A stretch of 64,000 nucleotides of DNA from Verrucomicrobiaceae bacterium (GCA_027486655.1 JAIXOR010000078.1:62001-126000); one strand, 5' to 3'; positions 7,988 to 17,586 are shown, counted from the stretch's first letter. Notes: generated by a model not told the origin, from the letters alone. Translations and numbers: made by a program.

Positions 7988-9892
7988 TCACCGGCCGCCT
8001 TCCCAACGGAGCTTGCGGATCTCGCGGGGTCCCTGCCAGGCCTTGGGAGGGAATTGAACGCGGCCTTTGGCGGTGCCTTGATAGCCCGGGCTGAGGCAGA
8101 GCTCGGTGGCGGTGTCCCAATCCGAAGGCGGACCTTCGACCTCGGGATCGTTGGGAACAAGATCCTCCAGCCGGACGCTGACCGTTTGCCAGTCGGGCGA
8201 GGCTTTCAGTTTCCGGGTGGTGACGTAGTCGGTGGCGGGGACCTGCCTGCCGAAGACGCCCCATTGGTTCGTGCGGATGACCACGGCGAGGGTGTTGTCG
8301 CTGGTGGACCGGATTTCGAAAACCAACCGGGCTCCCTTCGGGCCGCGCCACTTGGGATCCTTGATCTTCGCGGTGGCGGCGGTCCAGAGCGGTGGGTGGC
8401 CCCAGTTCGATCGGTGCCAATCGCACCATCCATCGTCTCCGGCATCGATCATGCGGTCCGCATGGTCGGTCGCGCGGGTGCCGGCGGTCTTCCAGATGGC
8501 GGGCGCGGCGGTGACCACCCGCGAGCTGATCGTGTAGTTCGGGGAATCGCCGGCACCGGCAGGACGGGCGATTTTCTGATAGATGGGCGGGGTTTCATAA
8601 CTCACATCCGCGTAGGCGAACAGCGGTTGATCGAGGGACATCAGCGGCGCGGCGGCGGTCCAGGATGAACCGTGCTTCACGGCCCTGACATGCCGCCAGA
8701 AGCGGGTGGTGGGATGGGGGTCGAGCGAGTAGTAGATGGCCACGGAGTGAACGGGGCGGGAATCATCGGGCGTCACCTCCAAGCATGGGATTCCTTCAGC
8801 ACCCCGTGCATGCAGGACGAGCCGCGGCGTCTTCGGCAACGCAAAGGCCTGCTTGAGGTGTTGTTCGAAGAACAGGTGTCTCGTCAGCCCGTGGGCGTCG
8901 TCATGCAGGTGGTTCTGATGCGGAGTGATGCTGAGGCGCAGGAGCTCGTCGGGCACGATGCGCCAGTTCCATGCCATGTGATCGATGATGCCATGGAAAT
9001 CCTGGGTCGGGGAAAGCCAGAGGATCGGACAGCTGATGCGGGGAAGGTAGGCGTTGTCGGACACGCAGGCCTGCTGGATCGCATCGGTGCGGGTTTTGAG
9101 GCAGCCGGGGAGCTCCGTCTGGGACACATCGATCTCGCCGCATCCCCCGCAGGATGGGACGGCGGCGCGGATGCGGCGGTCGATCCCGGCGAGGTTGGTG
9201 GTGAGCTTTCCGCCCATCGAGTGTCCGTAGACGCCGATTCGGGATGGATCGACTTCCGCTTGCTGCTCCAGAAAGGTCAGAGCGCGGCGGGCGGCAATGA
9301 GCACGAGAAACCAGTTTGCGTTCCGTGGAGATTCGACGGCATCGAGGGTGAAATCATCCGCCGCGATGTTTCCCGTGAAGTGGTTGATCGGGTTGCGTTG
9401 GGGCGGGTGGGTGGCGTCGAGCTTGCCCCAGTCGGTTTGCGGGCCCTGCCAGAATCCGTCGGGATGAATGCTCTTGGGCACCGGGATGCGGTTGCCGCCC
9501 CAATTGAGTGAGAGGCTGGCGTAGCCGTTTGCGGCATCGGCCATCGGGCCATCGAGGCTGGCGGATTGGCCGCCGCCATGGAGGTGGAGCAGTGCGGGCA
9601 GCCTGGTGCCGCCTTTGGGCACGCAGTAGATGGCGGCCATGGTGGATGCGGCTCCCTTGAAGGTCCCTATCTGATAGCGGATGAGGCGGGTGACGACTCC
9701 ATCGTTTTCCCACTCGCGGAGGATTTCGGTGTGCAGTGGCTCGCTGGCCGGATCGTATCCGTTCCAAAGGGCGTCCAGATCACGCGGGATGTGGCCGTCC
9801 TTGAGCGGTGGAAACGATTCCGCCGCAAGCGGGATGGATGCGGACAGGATGAGGGCAAGGACCGTGCCCGCGGCGGAGTGCTTCCATTTCAT
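7988..9892 (-). CDS. Exported alpha/beta hydrolase (acetyl-xylan-esterase/dienelactone-hydrolase-like)
   Basis: 634 residues from the ATG at 9892, chosen because GGAGAGGA lies just upstream and the first 24 residues (MKWKHSAAGTVLALILSASI, then PLAAE) form a signal peptide; a frame from 9994 adds an implausible proline-rich leader. The nucleophile elbow is GHSMGG near residue 224. Likely acid and base partners are in SPTQDFHG and HQNHLHDDAHG. The last 200 residues are beta-rich, with a carbohydrate-binding look (LVFEIRSTSDNTLAVVIRTN). It probably deacylates polysaccharide in the periplasm or outside the cell. It faces menC across a 111-base divergent gap that should hold both promoters. Confidence 0.75.
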   Translation of the reverse strand: MKWKHSAAGTVLALILSASIPLAAESFPPLKDGHIPRDLDALWNGYDPASEPLHTEILREWENDGVVTRLIRYQIGTFKGAASTMAAIYCVPKGGTRLPALLHLHGGGQSASLDGPMADAANGYASLSLNWGGNRIPVPKSIHPDGFWQGPQTDWGKLDATHPPQRNPINHFTGNIAADDFTLDAVESPRNANWFLVLIAARRALTFLEQQAEVDPSRIGVYGHSMGGKLTTNLAGIDRRIRAAVPSCGGCGEIDVSQTELPGCLKTRTDAIQQACVSDNAYLPRISCPILWLSPTQDFHGIIDHMAWNWRIVPDELLRLSITPHQNHLHDDAHGLTRHLFFEQHLKQAFALPKTPRLVLHARGAEGIPCLEVTPDDSRPVHSVAIYYSLDPHPTTRFWRHVRAVKHGSSWTAAAPLMSLDQPLFAYADVSYETPPIYQKIARPAGAGDSPNYTISSRVVTAAPAIWKTAGTRATDHADRMIDAGDDGWCDWHRSNWGHPPLWTAATAKIKDPKWRGPKGARLVFEIRSTSDNTLAVVIRTNQWGVFGRQVPATDYVTTRKLKASPDWQTVSVRLEDLVPNDPEVEGPPSDWDTATELCLSPGYQGTAKGRVQFPPKAWQGPREIRKLRWEGGR

Positions 9893-10003
9893 GAGCGTAT
9901 CCTCTCCGGTAAGCGGCGGCGGCGGCGGATCTTTCTTCGGAACGGTTCTGCGCCACCGATCCGGTTTGCCTCGCGGGCAGCCGGGGATTATCAATCGCGC
10001 GGA

Positions 10004-10972
10004 ATGCTTGCCCAGGATGACATCGTGTGGATCTCGCGATACCGCTTGAAGGCGGTGGGTCGCCTCAATTCCGTCTCACGGCGCGCGGTTTTCGAAGGCG
10101 TGCTGATCCGGGTGAATGACGGGTTCGGCTGCATCCATCCTTGGCCGGAGCTCGGGGACCCGCCGCTGGAGAAGTGCCTGGCCGACCTCGCCGGACCGCG
10201 CCGGCGGGCGATCGTGCGGCGTGCGCTGCGCTGTGCCGAGTATGACCGGGCGGCGAGGGAGTTTTCGCATTCGCTTTTCGAAGAGATGGAGACGCCGGAG
10301 AGCCATGCCACGCTGCCAGCGGCGGATCCGACCACCGTGGCGCTGGCGATCGAGGCCGGGTTTCAAACCATCAAGCTGAAGACCGGGCGGGACCTCACGG
10401 CCGAGGCCGCGTTTCTCGACGCCATGACCAGCGAATACCCGGGGATGAAATGGCGGCTGGATTTCAACGAATGCCTCGAGCCCGCGGAGGCGGAGCAGTT
10501 TCTGTTAGGCCTGCGGCCGCAGACCCGGGCCGCGATCGACTTTGTGGAGGACCCCTGCCCGTATTCGGAGAGCGCGTGGAAGAAGCTCGGATGGAATACC
10601 GGCGTGAAACTGGCGGTGGACCGCGAGGCCGCCCCGCTGAGCAGCTCCGCCGCGGTGATGGTGGTGAAGCCGGCGATTGACGAACCCTTTCTATTGGCGG
10701 AGGCGGCGCTTGCGCATTCGCAGCGCCTGGTGGTGACGAGCTACATGGACCATCCCGTGGGGCAGACCTTCGCGGCCTGGGAAGCGGCGCGGCTTTCGCT
10801 GCAGTTTCCCGGGTGCGTCTCGGTGTGCGGATTGCAGACGCATCATCTTTTCGAGGCGGACGCCTTCACCGAGGCGCTCGGGCCCTGGTCTCCCGCGTTC
10901 CAGGCGCCTTCCGGGGACGGGCTTGGATTCACGGATCTTCTCGAAGCGCTGCCATGGACCCGTCATTTCTAA
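10004..10972 (+). CDS. menC: o-succinylbenzoate synthase
   Basis: 322 residues, enolase superfamily. It dehydrates SHCHC to o-succinylbenzoate in menaquinone synthesis. The barrel residues are all in place: the KLK pair at 124-126, metal ligands D153 (LDFNE), E182 (VEDP) and D206 (AVDRE), and K222 (VVKPA). The N-terminal cap has GCIHPWPELGD, typical of MenC. I chose the ATG at 10004; the longer frame from 9566 would run backwards over the divergent hydrolase. It overlaps menE by 19 bases, so the two are likely co-translated. Confidence 0.88.
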   Translation: MLAQDDIVWISRYRLKAVGRLNSVSRRAVFEGVLIRVNDGFGCIHPWPELGDPPLEKCLADLAGPRRRAIVRRALRCAEYDRAAREFSHSLFEEMETPESHATLPAADPTTVALAIEAGFQTIKLKTGRDLTAEAAFLDAMTSEYPGMKWRLDFNECLEPAEAEQFLLGLRPQTRAAIDFVEDPCPYSESAWKKLGWNTGVKLAVDREAAPLSSSAAVMVVKPAIDEPFLLAEAALAHSQRLVVTSYMDHPVGQTFAAWEAARLSLQFPGCVSVCGLQTHHLFEADAFTEALGPWSPAFQAPSGDGLGFTDLLEALPWTRHF

Positions 10973-12084
10973 CAAGCGGGGACTTCTGGCGGGATGCCAC
11001 GCCTTTCGCCGAGGGTTTTCCGGGGACCTTGCCGTCCCAGCCGGAGATGGCCGGGCATGTGTTGTTCCAGACCTCCGGCAGCACGGGCGAGCCGAAGTGG
11101 ATCGCGCTTTCGAAGGAAGCGCTGCTTGCATCGGCGGCCGCCGTCAATGCGCACCTCGGTGTGGATCGTTCATCGTGCTGGGGACTGGCGCTGCCGACGC
11201 GACATGTCGGTGGTTTCGGCGTGGCGGCACGTGCCTTTGCGGCGGGGTGTGCGTTCCGTCATTTTGAGAAACGCTGGAGCACCGGTGAATTCGTCGAATG
11301 GCTGCATGAGAATGGCGTGTCGCACACCTCGCTGGTGCCGACGCAGGTGCATGATCTTGCCGTCTCGAAACTGCGGGCACCGGAAGGCCTGCGCGCCGTG
11401 GTGGTCGGCGGAGGAAGACTGGACAACCGCTCCGGCAAGGCGGCGCGGGACCTCGGGTGGCCGGTGCTCGCCAGCTACGGCATGACGGAGGCGGGCTCGC
11501 AGATCGCCACGCAGGAGCTGGCTTCGCTGCATGAAATCTATCAGCCCGCGCCCATTCCGCTGCTGCCAATCTGGAGCGCACGGCTTTCGGCCGACGGTCG
11601 GCTGCAGATCGCCGGTCCCGCGTTGTTCTCGGGCATGGTTTCCAGGGCGCAGGGAGACTGGATCTATCAGAAACGGCCGGGTGAATGGCATGAGACCGCG
11701 GACCGGGTGAGCCTCGGACCGGACGGCCTCACTCCGGCCGGCCGCGCGGACACGCTGGTGAAGGTTCTTGGCGAGTTGGTGTATCCCGGCGCGATCGAAT
11801 GCGAGTTGGCCGACCTGACGGATGGTCGTCTTGCCACCGGTTCTTTCGTGGTCGCGGCGGTGCCGGACGAGAGGATGGAGCACGCCCTGATCCCCGTCTT
11901 TGATGCCGCTGTGAACCGGGAACTTGTCGATTCCGTTATCGAGGCATACCACTCGCGTTGTCCGGGTTTCCGAAGGCTGGGTGCGGCCGTGGTGCTGGAT
12001 CCTCTGCCAAGGGGACCTCTGGGAAAACCCATGATGCGTGAGATCCTCGCCTTGCTGGATGCAATGAAATCGAAGGGAGCTTGA
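10954..12084 (+). CDS. menE: o-succinylbenzoate-CoA ligase
   Basis: 376 residues from the ATG inside the end of menC. ANL-family adenylating enzyme that activates o-succinylbenzoate to its CoA thioester, the step after MenC. The P-loop FQTSGSTGEPK is at 38-48, and YGMTEAGSQIA matches motif A5. The C-terminal subdomain is recognisable from AGRADTLVKVLGELVYPG and ends with the catalytic-lysine segment GPLGKPMMR. It is shorter than most MenE proteins (about 450-490 residues), mainly at the N-terminus. With menC directly upstream the role is well supported. Confidence 0.87.
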   Translation: MDPSFLTSGDFWRDATPFAEGFPGTLPSQPEMAGHVLFQTSGSTGEPKWIALSKEALLASAAAVNAHLGVDRSSCWGLALPTRHVGGFGVAARAFAAGCAFRHFEKRWSTGEFVEWLHENGVSHTSLVPTQVHDLAVSKLRAPEGLRAVVVGGGRLDNRSGKAARDLGWPVLASYGMTEAGSQIATQELASLHEIYQPAPIPLLPIWSARLSADGRLQIAGPALFSGMVSRAQGDWIYQKRPGEWHETADRVSLGPDGLTPAGRADTLVKVLGELVYPGAIECELADLTDGRLATGSFVVAAVPDERMEHALIPVFDAAVNRELVDSVIEAYHSRCPGFRRLGAAVVLDPLPRGPLGKPMMREILALLDAMKSKGA

Positions 12085-12128
12085 GCATCGACAAGGCGGG
12101 CGTGGCGAGAGAGGATCGCAATTGCCCG

Positions 12129-12692
12129 ATGATGATGAAACCGAGCTTCCATGCCAATCCGACGAGGGTGCTTGCGTGCGGGCTGATTTTGGCCGCCCTG
12201 GCGACGGGGGTGTGGAAAATCGCAAGCGAGCCGGATCCGGACAAGCCGGTGGTTTCCCCGCCAGGTCGCACGGCGGCGGCATCCGGTTCGGTTTCATTGC
12301 GGTCTGATGCCGCGGGCCACGCGCCGCGAGCTGCCGGACTCCGATTGGACGAGGAAGCCGAGCGTCGTTTGAGGGAGCAAGCGGCATCCGGAGACTTGCA
12401 GGCGCTGCAGGCCGAGCTGGCCGCACGTTCGGAAGCAGGAACGCTGGAGGGCATCTCGGGCGTGCTCCGCGAACTCGCGCGCGAGGGAGCAATGGAACCC
12501 GCCCAATGGAGTCTGGTCTTCAGCGGGGAAAGCGATCCCGGGCTTCACTTGAAGCTGTGCGCGGAAGCGCTTTCCAATCCATCCGACGTCATCCGGGCGC
12601 TCGCCTCATCCAGGCTGGAAGAGGCATCCGGACAGATCTTCAAGGACACGTTCCAAGCCAACAAATGGCTGGCGGAGCGTGTGCGGAAATGA
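12129..12692 (+). CDS. Membrane-anchored protein of unknown function
   Basis: 187 residues from the first of three consecutive ATG codons at 12129, with GAGAGAGG upstream; a TTG at 12081 overlapping the menE stop is an alternative. One transmembrane segment (ARVLACGLILAALATGVW-like, about residues 12-30) is followed by a proline/alanine linker and a helical domain with repeated Leu/Ala/Glu (EAERRLREQAASGDLQALQA). It follows menE by 44 bases and may share its transcript. I do not recognise a family. It ends 5 bases before the convergent gene at 12698. Confidence 0.6.
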   Translation: MMMKPSFHANPTRVLACGLILAALATGVWKIASEPDPDKPVVSPPGRTAAASGSVSLRSDAAGHAPRAAGLRLDEEAERRLREQAASGDLQALQAELAARSEAGTLEGISGVLRELAREGAMEPAQWSLVFSGESDPGLHLKLCAEALSNPSDVIRALASSRLEEASGQIFKDTFQANKWLAERVRK

Positions 12693-12697
12693 CCCGT

Positions 12698-13735
12698 TCA
12701 ACCGGGTGGAAAGGCCCCTCCCTCCATCTCCCAGGCACCCGGACCGAGCACGATCCGTCCGCCTTCAAAGACACGGAGAAACTGCCAGGATTCCGTCGCG
12801 GAAAGCGTCATTCCGTGTTTTCTAACCACCAGTGGCCCGCCCTGAAACTGGACCACCTCGCCCGCTCCGGCGCTTTCGAAGGAGGCACATTGGATCGTTG
12901 TCACGGAGTTGCGCTTGGTCGCGTGGATCCAAGCCTCGACCGAGCCGGAAGCCAGAGCGCGGAACCCCTCTTCCTCTTCGGCGATACGGATGCCGCCATC
13001 GCATGCAAGCATCATGCCCTGGCCGAGGATGGCCGCCGGGCCGGTGATCGAAAGCCGGCGATCCGGCAGATCAAGATGCCCACCCTCGCGGCCCACCAGG
13101 ATGATGGTGCGGGGGCATGCCAGTGCGTCTTCAGCCGCAAGGCAGCGCATGTAGCGATCCATCCGTCCGGCAAAGCGCGCGATGAATCCGGAAGCGTCCG
13201 GCGGAAGGATGCAGGGAAACGGAGTGATGGGGGTGATTCTCCATGGATCCGCAGAAAGGATGCGTCCGGCAGCCAGCGCGACGGAGGGAACAAAGCGCGG
13301 CTTCATCCCGATCTCGACAAATCCTGTTAGATCGAAACGCCGGGTCCGCACCTCCCCCGCCAGCGAATCCCCGCGGATGCGCAAGGTTTCCCCATCCGCC
13401 GTAAACCCGGAGGGGGCATGGATTCGGCCGGTGCCCGTCTCATAATCCGCCCGCGGCGCTGCGAGTGAGAATGCGGGGGCGGCCGCCGTGTAGCGGAGAC
13501 CGTCGAGGAGGAAAACCCCCGGTGCCCGGCCCACCGTGGCATGATCCGCACGGATCAAGCCGGCTGCGGATCCGGCGAGCGGATCGAGCGGAACCATCAT
13601 GCCATGGATCGTCATGCCAGGCCGCATCACATCGCCGAGGATGGCGGTGGTGAGGGATGGCGGCACGGCATGCGCCCAGGAAGCCGCGGCGATGACGGTG
13701 AACCATGCGCGCCTGATGGATCGGCCGGAGATCAA
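12698..13735 (-). CDS. Exported protein of unknown function
   Basis: 345 residues. It has an N-terminal signal-like segment (RRAWFTVIAAASWAHA) and then a beta-rich body with many Gly/Thr turns (FDLTGFVEIGMKPRFVP; GGHLDLPDRRLSITGPAAIL). No catalytic motif is visible. Its start overlaps the stop of the upstream exported protein by 4 bases (13732-13735), so the two are a coupled pair, perhaps acting together on or outside the inner membrane. A plus-strand frame over the same region (12506-13330) lacks a signal peptide or domain and is taken as a shadow. Confidence 0.6.
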   Translation of the reverse strand: MISGRSIRRAWFTVIAAASWAHAVPPSLTTAILGDVMRPGMTIHGMMVPLDPLAGSAAGLIRADHATVGRAPGVFLLDGLRYTAAAPAFSLAAPRADYETGTGRIHAPSGFTADGETLRIRGDSLAGEVRTRRFDLTGFVEIGMKPRFVPSVALAAGRILSADPWRITPITPFPCILPPDASGFIARFAGRMDRYMRCLAAEDALACPRTIILVGREGGHLDLPDRRLSITGPAAILGQGMMLACDGGIRIAEEEEGFRALASGSVEAWIHATKRNSVTTIQCASFESAGAGEVVQFQGGPLVVRKHGMTLSATESWQFLRVFEGGRIVLGPGAWEMEGGAFPPG

Positions 13736-14205
13736 AGACGGATGTTGAGTTTCTTGCTGATGTTGATGGTGCCGGAGTCCTTGGTGGCAAGGGTAAGCGT
13801 GAGGGTGGCGGTGCCGACCGGCATGAACTCGGGAATCGTGAGCAGCTCGGCCGCGGAGTTCACGCCTTGGAACGACGCCATTTCATCGCGTGTCCGGGTG
13901 ATGCCGCCCTCCGACTTCGGGAGGACGAACTTGCCGGAAATCTTTCCGGACACCGAGGTCGGCGTGTTCGAACCCTCGGGCAGGACCGAGAGGAGGTAGG
14001 TGAAGGTGACATTTTCCCCTGCAAGCAGATGGAGGTTGGAGACCGAGACGCGGATCTTGACCGGTTTGCCGACGCGCACCGAGCTCACTTCCTGATTGGT
14101 GGCCGGAGAAAGAAACTTGAGAAACCCTCCAATCTTGTCGGCCGCGTGTGCGGTGGTTGAAACTAACAGAACGCCCGATGCGATGAGGAGTGATGTGGTT
14201 TTCAT
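13732..14205 (-). CDS. Small exported protein of unknown function
   Basis: 157 residues. A clear signal peptide (MKTTSLLIASGVLLVSTTAHA, cleavage after AHA) precedes a single all-beta domain of about 135 residues resembling an immunoglobulin-like fold (VRVGKPVKIRVSVSNLHLLAG; PVGTATLTLTLATKDSG). It is first of a two-gene unit with the 345-residue exported protein. There is no cysteine in the mature part and no lipobox, so it is probably a soluble periplasmic or secreted protein. Function unknown. Confidence 0.65.
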   Translation of the reverse strand: MKTTSLLIASGVLLVSTTAHAADKIGGFLKFLSPATNQEVSSVRVGKPVKIRVSVSNLHLLAGENVTFTYLLSVLPEGSNTPTSVSGKISGKFVLPKSEGGITRTRDEMASFQGVNSAAELLTIPEFMPVGTATLTLTLATKDSGTINISKKLNIRL

Positions 14206-14299
14206 GCGGTGACAGAATGCGCACCGTCCTCGGAGCGGTCAATCCGCCGGATCACCCGCCGCTGCCACTCAACGGTTTAGGAAGGCGGCATGAATGCGG

Positions 14300-14325
14300 G
14301 AATGCTTTCGATGCACGAAGCATTC
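14300..14325 (-). terminator. Hairpin downstream of the transglutaminase-like gene
   Basis: Perfect 8-bp inverted repeat GAATGCTT / AAGCATTC with a 10-base spacer, starting 13 bases after the stop of the minus-strand gene at 14338. There is no clear T-run after it, so it may be a weak terminator or an RNA-stabilising hairpin. Confidence 0.4.
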
Positions 14326-14337
14326 TGTCGTTTGCCA

Positions 14338-16578
14338 TCACAAGGCTCCGCGCTTCGATCTGCGGAGGAGCACCTCGATGCGTTTTTCAAGCATCTCGGC
14401 ACGGTCCGGATCGCCGGCGCTGCGGTAGTAGCCGCAGATCATCCGGTAGATGCCGGACTCGGCATTGGCGCGGAACCAGTCCTTGGTGCCGGTTTCGACG
14501 ACGCGTTTGAAGGCGAGTTCGATGTCGCGCGCGGCCTTGCGGGCGAGTTCGGGATCGTCCTTGAGGTGGCCGAAGTAGTCCTCGGCCATCATCTTGAAGC
14601 CGGTGACGCTGCCGCCGTAGTCGCGCAGGGCGCGGTCGTAGAGCTGGCTGATGTCGCGCTTGGCGCCGGGGCCGCCGCGTTTGGCGATGAGGTCGGCCTC
14701 GCGTTTGAGGGAGGATGCGATGAGGTCCGACTGTTCACCGGAATCGCGTTCGATGCGGCGGCGTTCGCGGAGCAGCGTGCGTTTGGCATCACCGGCCTCG
14801 CCGTAGGGGAAGATGTATTCGAGCTCGGCGTTGGCGGCGAGTTCGGCCATGCGCGGGTTGTCCTTGAACTCGCGGCGCATGTCCTTGGCGAAGGATTTCC
14901 ACTCTTCCAGATTGTTGGGGGCGGCGGGATCACCGGTGAGCTGCATCTGCCGCTCTAACAAACCGTGGAGGGCCTGCCAGGTCTCGACGAAGGTGTGGCC
15001 GATGCGGTTGGCGAGGCGGATGGCGTCGGCGTTTTCCTCATCCTTTTCCATGGCCATGAAGTAGTCCGCGAGCCAGAGGTGACGCCAGACCGAGAGGGTG
15101 ACGGTGGGGCTTTGGTGGAAGCGGTCGTTCCAGAGTTGGATTTCCTGTTCGGTGATGGAGGCACCGGTTTGGGGATTTCCGGCGGTGCCTTTGGACGCGC
15201 CGCCGATGCGGCCGACGCCGGTGGTCCATTCATCGTCATCGATTTTCAGTCCAGCCCAGGCATGGCCGCCGAGGTCGGTTTCTCCGGCGATGGTCATGGC
15301 GGGGATGCCCTGGGCGCGGGCGGTGTTCACGCAGAAGTACGATTGATCGCCGCAGATGCCGCCTTCCTTCTCGATCTCGGCGAAGGAGTATTCCTTGTAC
15401 GGATTGAGCCCGTTGACGGCGCGTTCCATGAGGTATTCGATGGATCCGTAGGCATCGCCCCAGTTGCGGCGGCGGTAGTGGAGCTTGTCGATGGCCCACT
15501 CGAGTTCCGAGGTGGTGACCGGGGCGCAAACGACCCAGACGAGGTCGCGGGCGGTCGAGTGATGGACGGGGGCGGCGAGTTTCCCCTTCTCGTTTTTCTC
15601 CACGTACCAGAGATAGCGTTTCATGGGCTCGACCGTTTGTTCGACGCCGTATTCCACCTTGCCGACGGGATTGGGGATGGACATCGGCCGGTCGAAGACC
15701 ACGGCGCAGGCGAGGGCGAGCGGGAAGTATTTCTCGTACTTGTCTCCGTTGACGGACCACGCGTCTGTTAGAAATTTGAGCACCGATCCGGCATCATCCT
15801 TCGGGTGGAGGGTGAGCAGGAGTTCCTCCATCGCCTTGTTGTTGCGGAGCAGCCAGCCGAACATCGAGCCGCTGTAGGAGTCGGTGACGACGGTGGTGAT
15901 CTGCGACTGGGAAAGCGAGCCGAGCACGCGCCAGCGGAGGAAGGTCTGATAGAGGACCGGCTCGTTCCAGAGCGGATCGAAGCGGTTGAGCCCCTGGCTG
16001 GCGGGAAGGCGGGTGAGGCCGGACTGGATCGAGCGGCCGAGCAGGGCGCGATAGGCGTCCCAGGCACCGCCGTCCATCGTGCGTTTGAGCAGGGCGCGAT
16101 CGCGTGAGGTGGCGGCGTCGCGTTGCGAGTCCGGTCCGGCGAGAAGCAGATCGGGCTCGGCGGCGAGGAGCTCGGCTTCGGATTTCGCAACGGGCTCGGC
16201 CACGGGTTCCGGCGTGGGCTGGATCGGGACGACGGGCGTTGCCGGGGCTGGTTGGTTGGAAACCACGGCGTCGTCCGGGTTTGCAGCAGGCTCGGGAGCG
16301 GCGGCAGGGGGGGCTTTGGCGGCGGCGGCTTCCTGTTCGCTGAGGATTCTGGCCTTGAGGGCGGACTTGGCATCGCCCGGTGCGGGTTTGAGTGCCTCCA
16401 GGCAGGCGAATACAACGAGGACCGCGAAGCCACCGATCATCAGGGCGCGCAGAGCGGTCTTGCGATCGTCGTCCCGCTTGCGGGCGGCCATGGCAGCCTG
16501 CCTTTGGGCTTCGTTCACCGGGGACTGCCGCTTGGGCGAGGGCGGGCCACCTGCGGGAGGCTGGACGGGAGGTTTCAT
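14338..16578 (-). CDS. Membrane-anchored transglutaminase-like protein
   Basis: 746 residues from the ATG at 16578; the frame reaches 16758, but that extension overlaps the start of divergent tcdA. A proline/lysine-rich cytoplasmic N-terminus precedes one transmembrane helix (ALMIGGFAVLVVFACLEAL, about 45-63), then a Pro/Ala-rich linker. A transglutaminase-like core sits at about 400-460, with Cys in GGICGDQSYFC, His in DLGGHAWAG and an acidic residue in DDDEWTTG, in the order of the Cys-His-Asp triad. The C-terminal 250 residues are helical and TPR-like. Bacterial members are usually proteases or peptide-modifying enzymes; the substrate is unknown. The active domain should face the periplasm. 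Confidence 0.7.
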   Translation of the reverse strand: MKPPVQPPAGGPPSPKRQSPVNEAQRQAAMAARKRDDDRKTALRALMIGGFAVLVVFACLEALKPAPGDAKSALKARILSEQEAAAAKAPPAAAPEPAANPDDAVVSNQPAPATPVVPIQPTPEPVAEPVAKSEAELLAAEPDLLLAGPDSQRDAATSRDRALLKRTMDGGAWDAYRALLGRSIQSGLTRLPASQGLNRFDPLWNEPVLYQTFLRWRVLGSLSQSQITTVVTDSYSGSMFGWLLRNNKAMEELLLTLHPKDDAGSVLKFLTDAWSVNGDKYEKYFPLALACAVVFDRPMSIPNPVGKVEYGVEQTVEPMKRYLWYVEKNEKGKLAAPVHHSTARDLVWVVCAPVTTSELEWAIDKLHYRRRNWGDAYGSIEYLMERAVNGLNPYKEYSFAEIEKEGGICGDQSYFCVNTARAQGIPAMTIAGETDLGGHAWAGLKIDDDEWTTGVGRIGGASKGTAGNPQTGASITEQEIQLWNDRFHQSPTVTLSVWRHLWLADYFMAMEKDEENADAIRLANRIGHTFVETWQALHGLLERQMQLTGDPAAPNNLEEWKSFAKDMRREFKDNPRMAELAANAELEYIFPYGEAGDAKRTLLRERRRIERDSGEQSDLIASSLKREADLIAKRGGPGAKRDISQLYDRALRDYGGSVTGFKMMAEDYFGHLKDDPELARKAARDIELAFKRVVETGTKDWFRANAESGIYRMICGYYRSAGDPDRAEMLEKRIEVLLRRSKRGAL

Positions 16579-16736
16579 GGGATGAGGCGGTGGAAGGAAA
16601 TCGCGATACCGAAAGACCCGGGAATCCTGCCATCGGCGCGGGTGCGATGCAATTCGGATTCCCGGGTCGGATACGGGCCGCAGCGGGCGGTGCATTCGTG
16701 TCGTGACTCGCGGCCCGTGGTTTGCATGCTCGGGGC

Positions 16737-17528
16737 GTGGCGGAGTCTGGCAATCCACGTTTCGGGGGCATCGCGCGGTTGTATGGCCGTGCGGCGCTGG
16801 ATCGTTTTCTCGGCGCCCATGTGGCGGTCATCGGCGTGGGCGGTGTGGGATCCTGGGCGGTGGAGTCTTTGGCCAGATCCGGGATCGGGAAACTCACGCT
16901 GGTGGACCTGGATGAAATCTGCGTCACCAACGTGAACCGCCAGCTGCACGCCATGGACGGCCAGATCGGGCGGCAGAAAACCGAGGCCATGGCGGAACGC
17001 GCGCGCGCCATCCACCCGGAGTGCGACGTCACCGTGGTGCCGCGCTTTTTCACGGAGCGCTCGGCGGAGGCGATCCTGGCGGCGGGATTCGATGCGGTGA
17101 TCGATGCGATCGACAGCACCGCGCACAAGGCGTTTCTGTTAGCCGAATGTTCGCGGCGGGGCCTCATCACGGTGACCTGCGGCGGCGCGGGTGGCCGACG
17201 GGACGCCACGCGCATCCGGGTGACCGATCTCGCGTTCAGCGGCAAGGATCCACTGCTGCATCAGGTGCGCAAGCTGCTGCGGAGCAGTCATGGCTTTGCC
17301 AAGGTGCCAATGGGCGTGAAACCGGAACCGATGGGCATCGAGGCCGTGTTTTCCGACGAACCCCAGGTTTTCCAGCAATGCGATGGATCGGTGGGTTGCG
17401 AACGGCCGGAATCCGGGAGCCAGCGTCTGAGCTGCGAGAGCGGACTGGGAACCGTGACCCACGTGACGGCCGCGTTCGGGATGATTGCCGCCGGGCGGGT
17501 CCTCGAGCGTCTGGCGCAGCTGCCGTGA
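16737..17528 (+). CDS. tcdA: tRNA threonylcarbamoyladenosine dehydratase
   Basis: 263 residues from a GTG at 16737 (a TTG at 16722 is the alternative). E1-like ThiF/MoeB family enzyme that cyclises t6A37 in tRNA to ct6A, using ATP. Visible are the nucleotide-binding GVGGVGSW near the N-terminus, the acceptor segment LVDLDEICVTNVNRQLHA, and the DAIDS motif. The C-terminal SGLGTVTHVTAAFG is typical of the TcdA/CsdL branch. Length matches the family (about 260-270). A bidirectional terminator follows. Confidence 0.88.
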   Translation: MAESGNPRFGGIARLYGRAALDRFLGAHVAVIGVGGVGSWAVESLARSGIGKLTLVDLDEICVTNVNRQLHAMDGQIGRQKTEAMAERARAIHPECDVTVVPRFFTERSAEAILAAGFDAVIDAIDSTAHKAFLLAECSRRGLITVTCGGAGGRRDATRIRVTDLAFSGKDPLLHQVRKLLRSSHGFAKVPMGVKPEPMGIEAVFSDEPQVFQQCDGSVGCERPESGSQRLSCESGLGTVTHVTAAFGMIAAGRVLERLAQLP

Positions 17529-17558
17529 AACCCGGTGCAAGCCTCCTTGGCAGGCACG

Positions 17559-17586
17559 AAAAAAGCGGCCCGCAGGCCGCTTTTTG
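17559..17586. terminator. Bidirectional terminator between tcdA and rpmJ
   Basis: A GCGGCC/GGCCGC stem with a four-base CGCA loop is flanked by A6 on the left and T5 on the right, so it can end transcripts from both convergent genes. Confidence 0.9.

Noticed and set aside
12506-13330. 274-codon plus-strand frame
   Set aside because: Overlaps a minus-strand exported protein with a signal peptide and a coupled upstream partner; no domain content on the plus strand.
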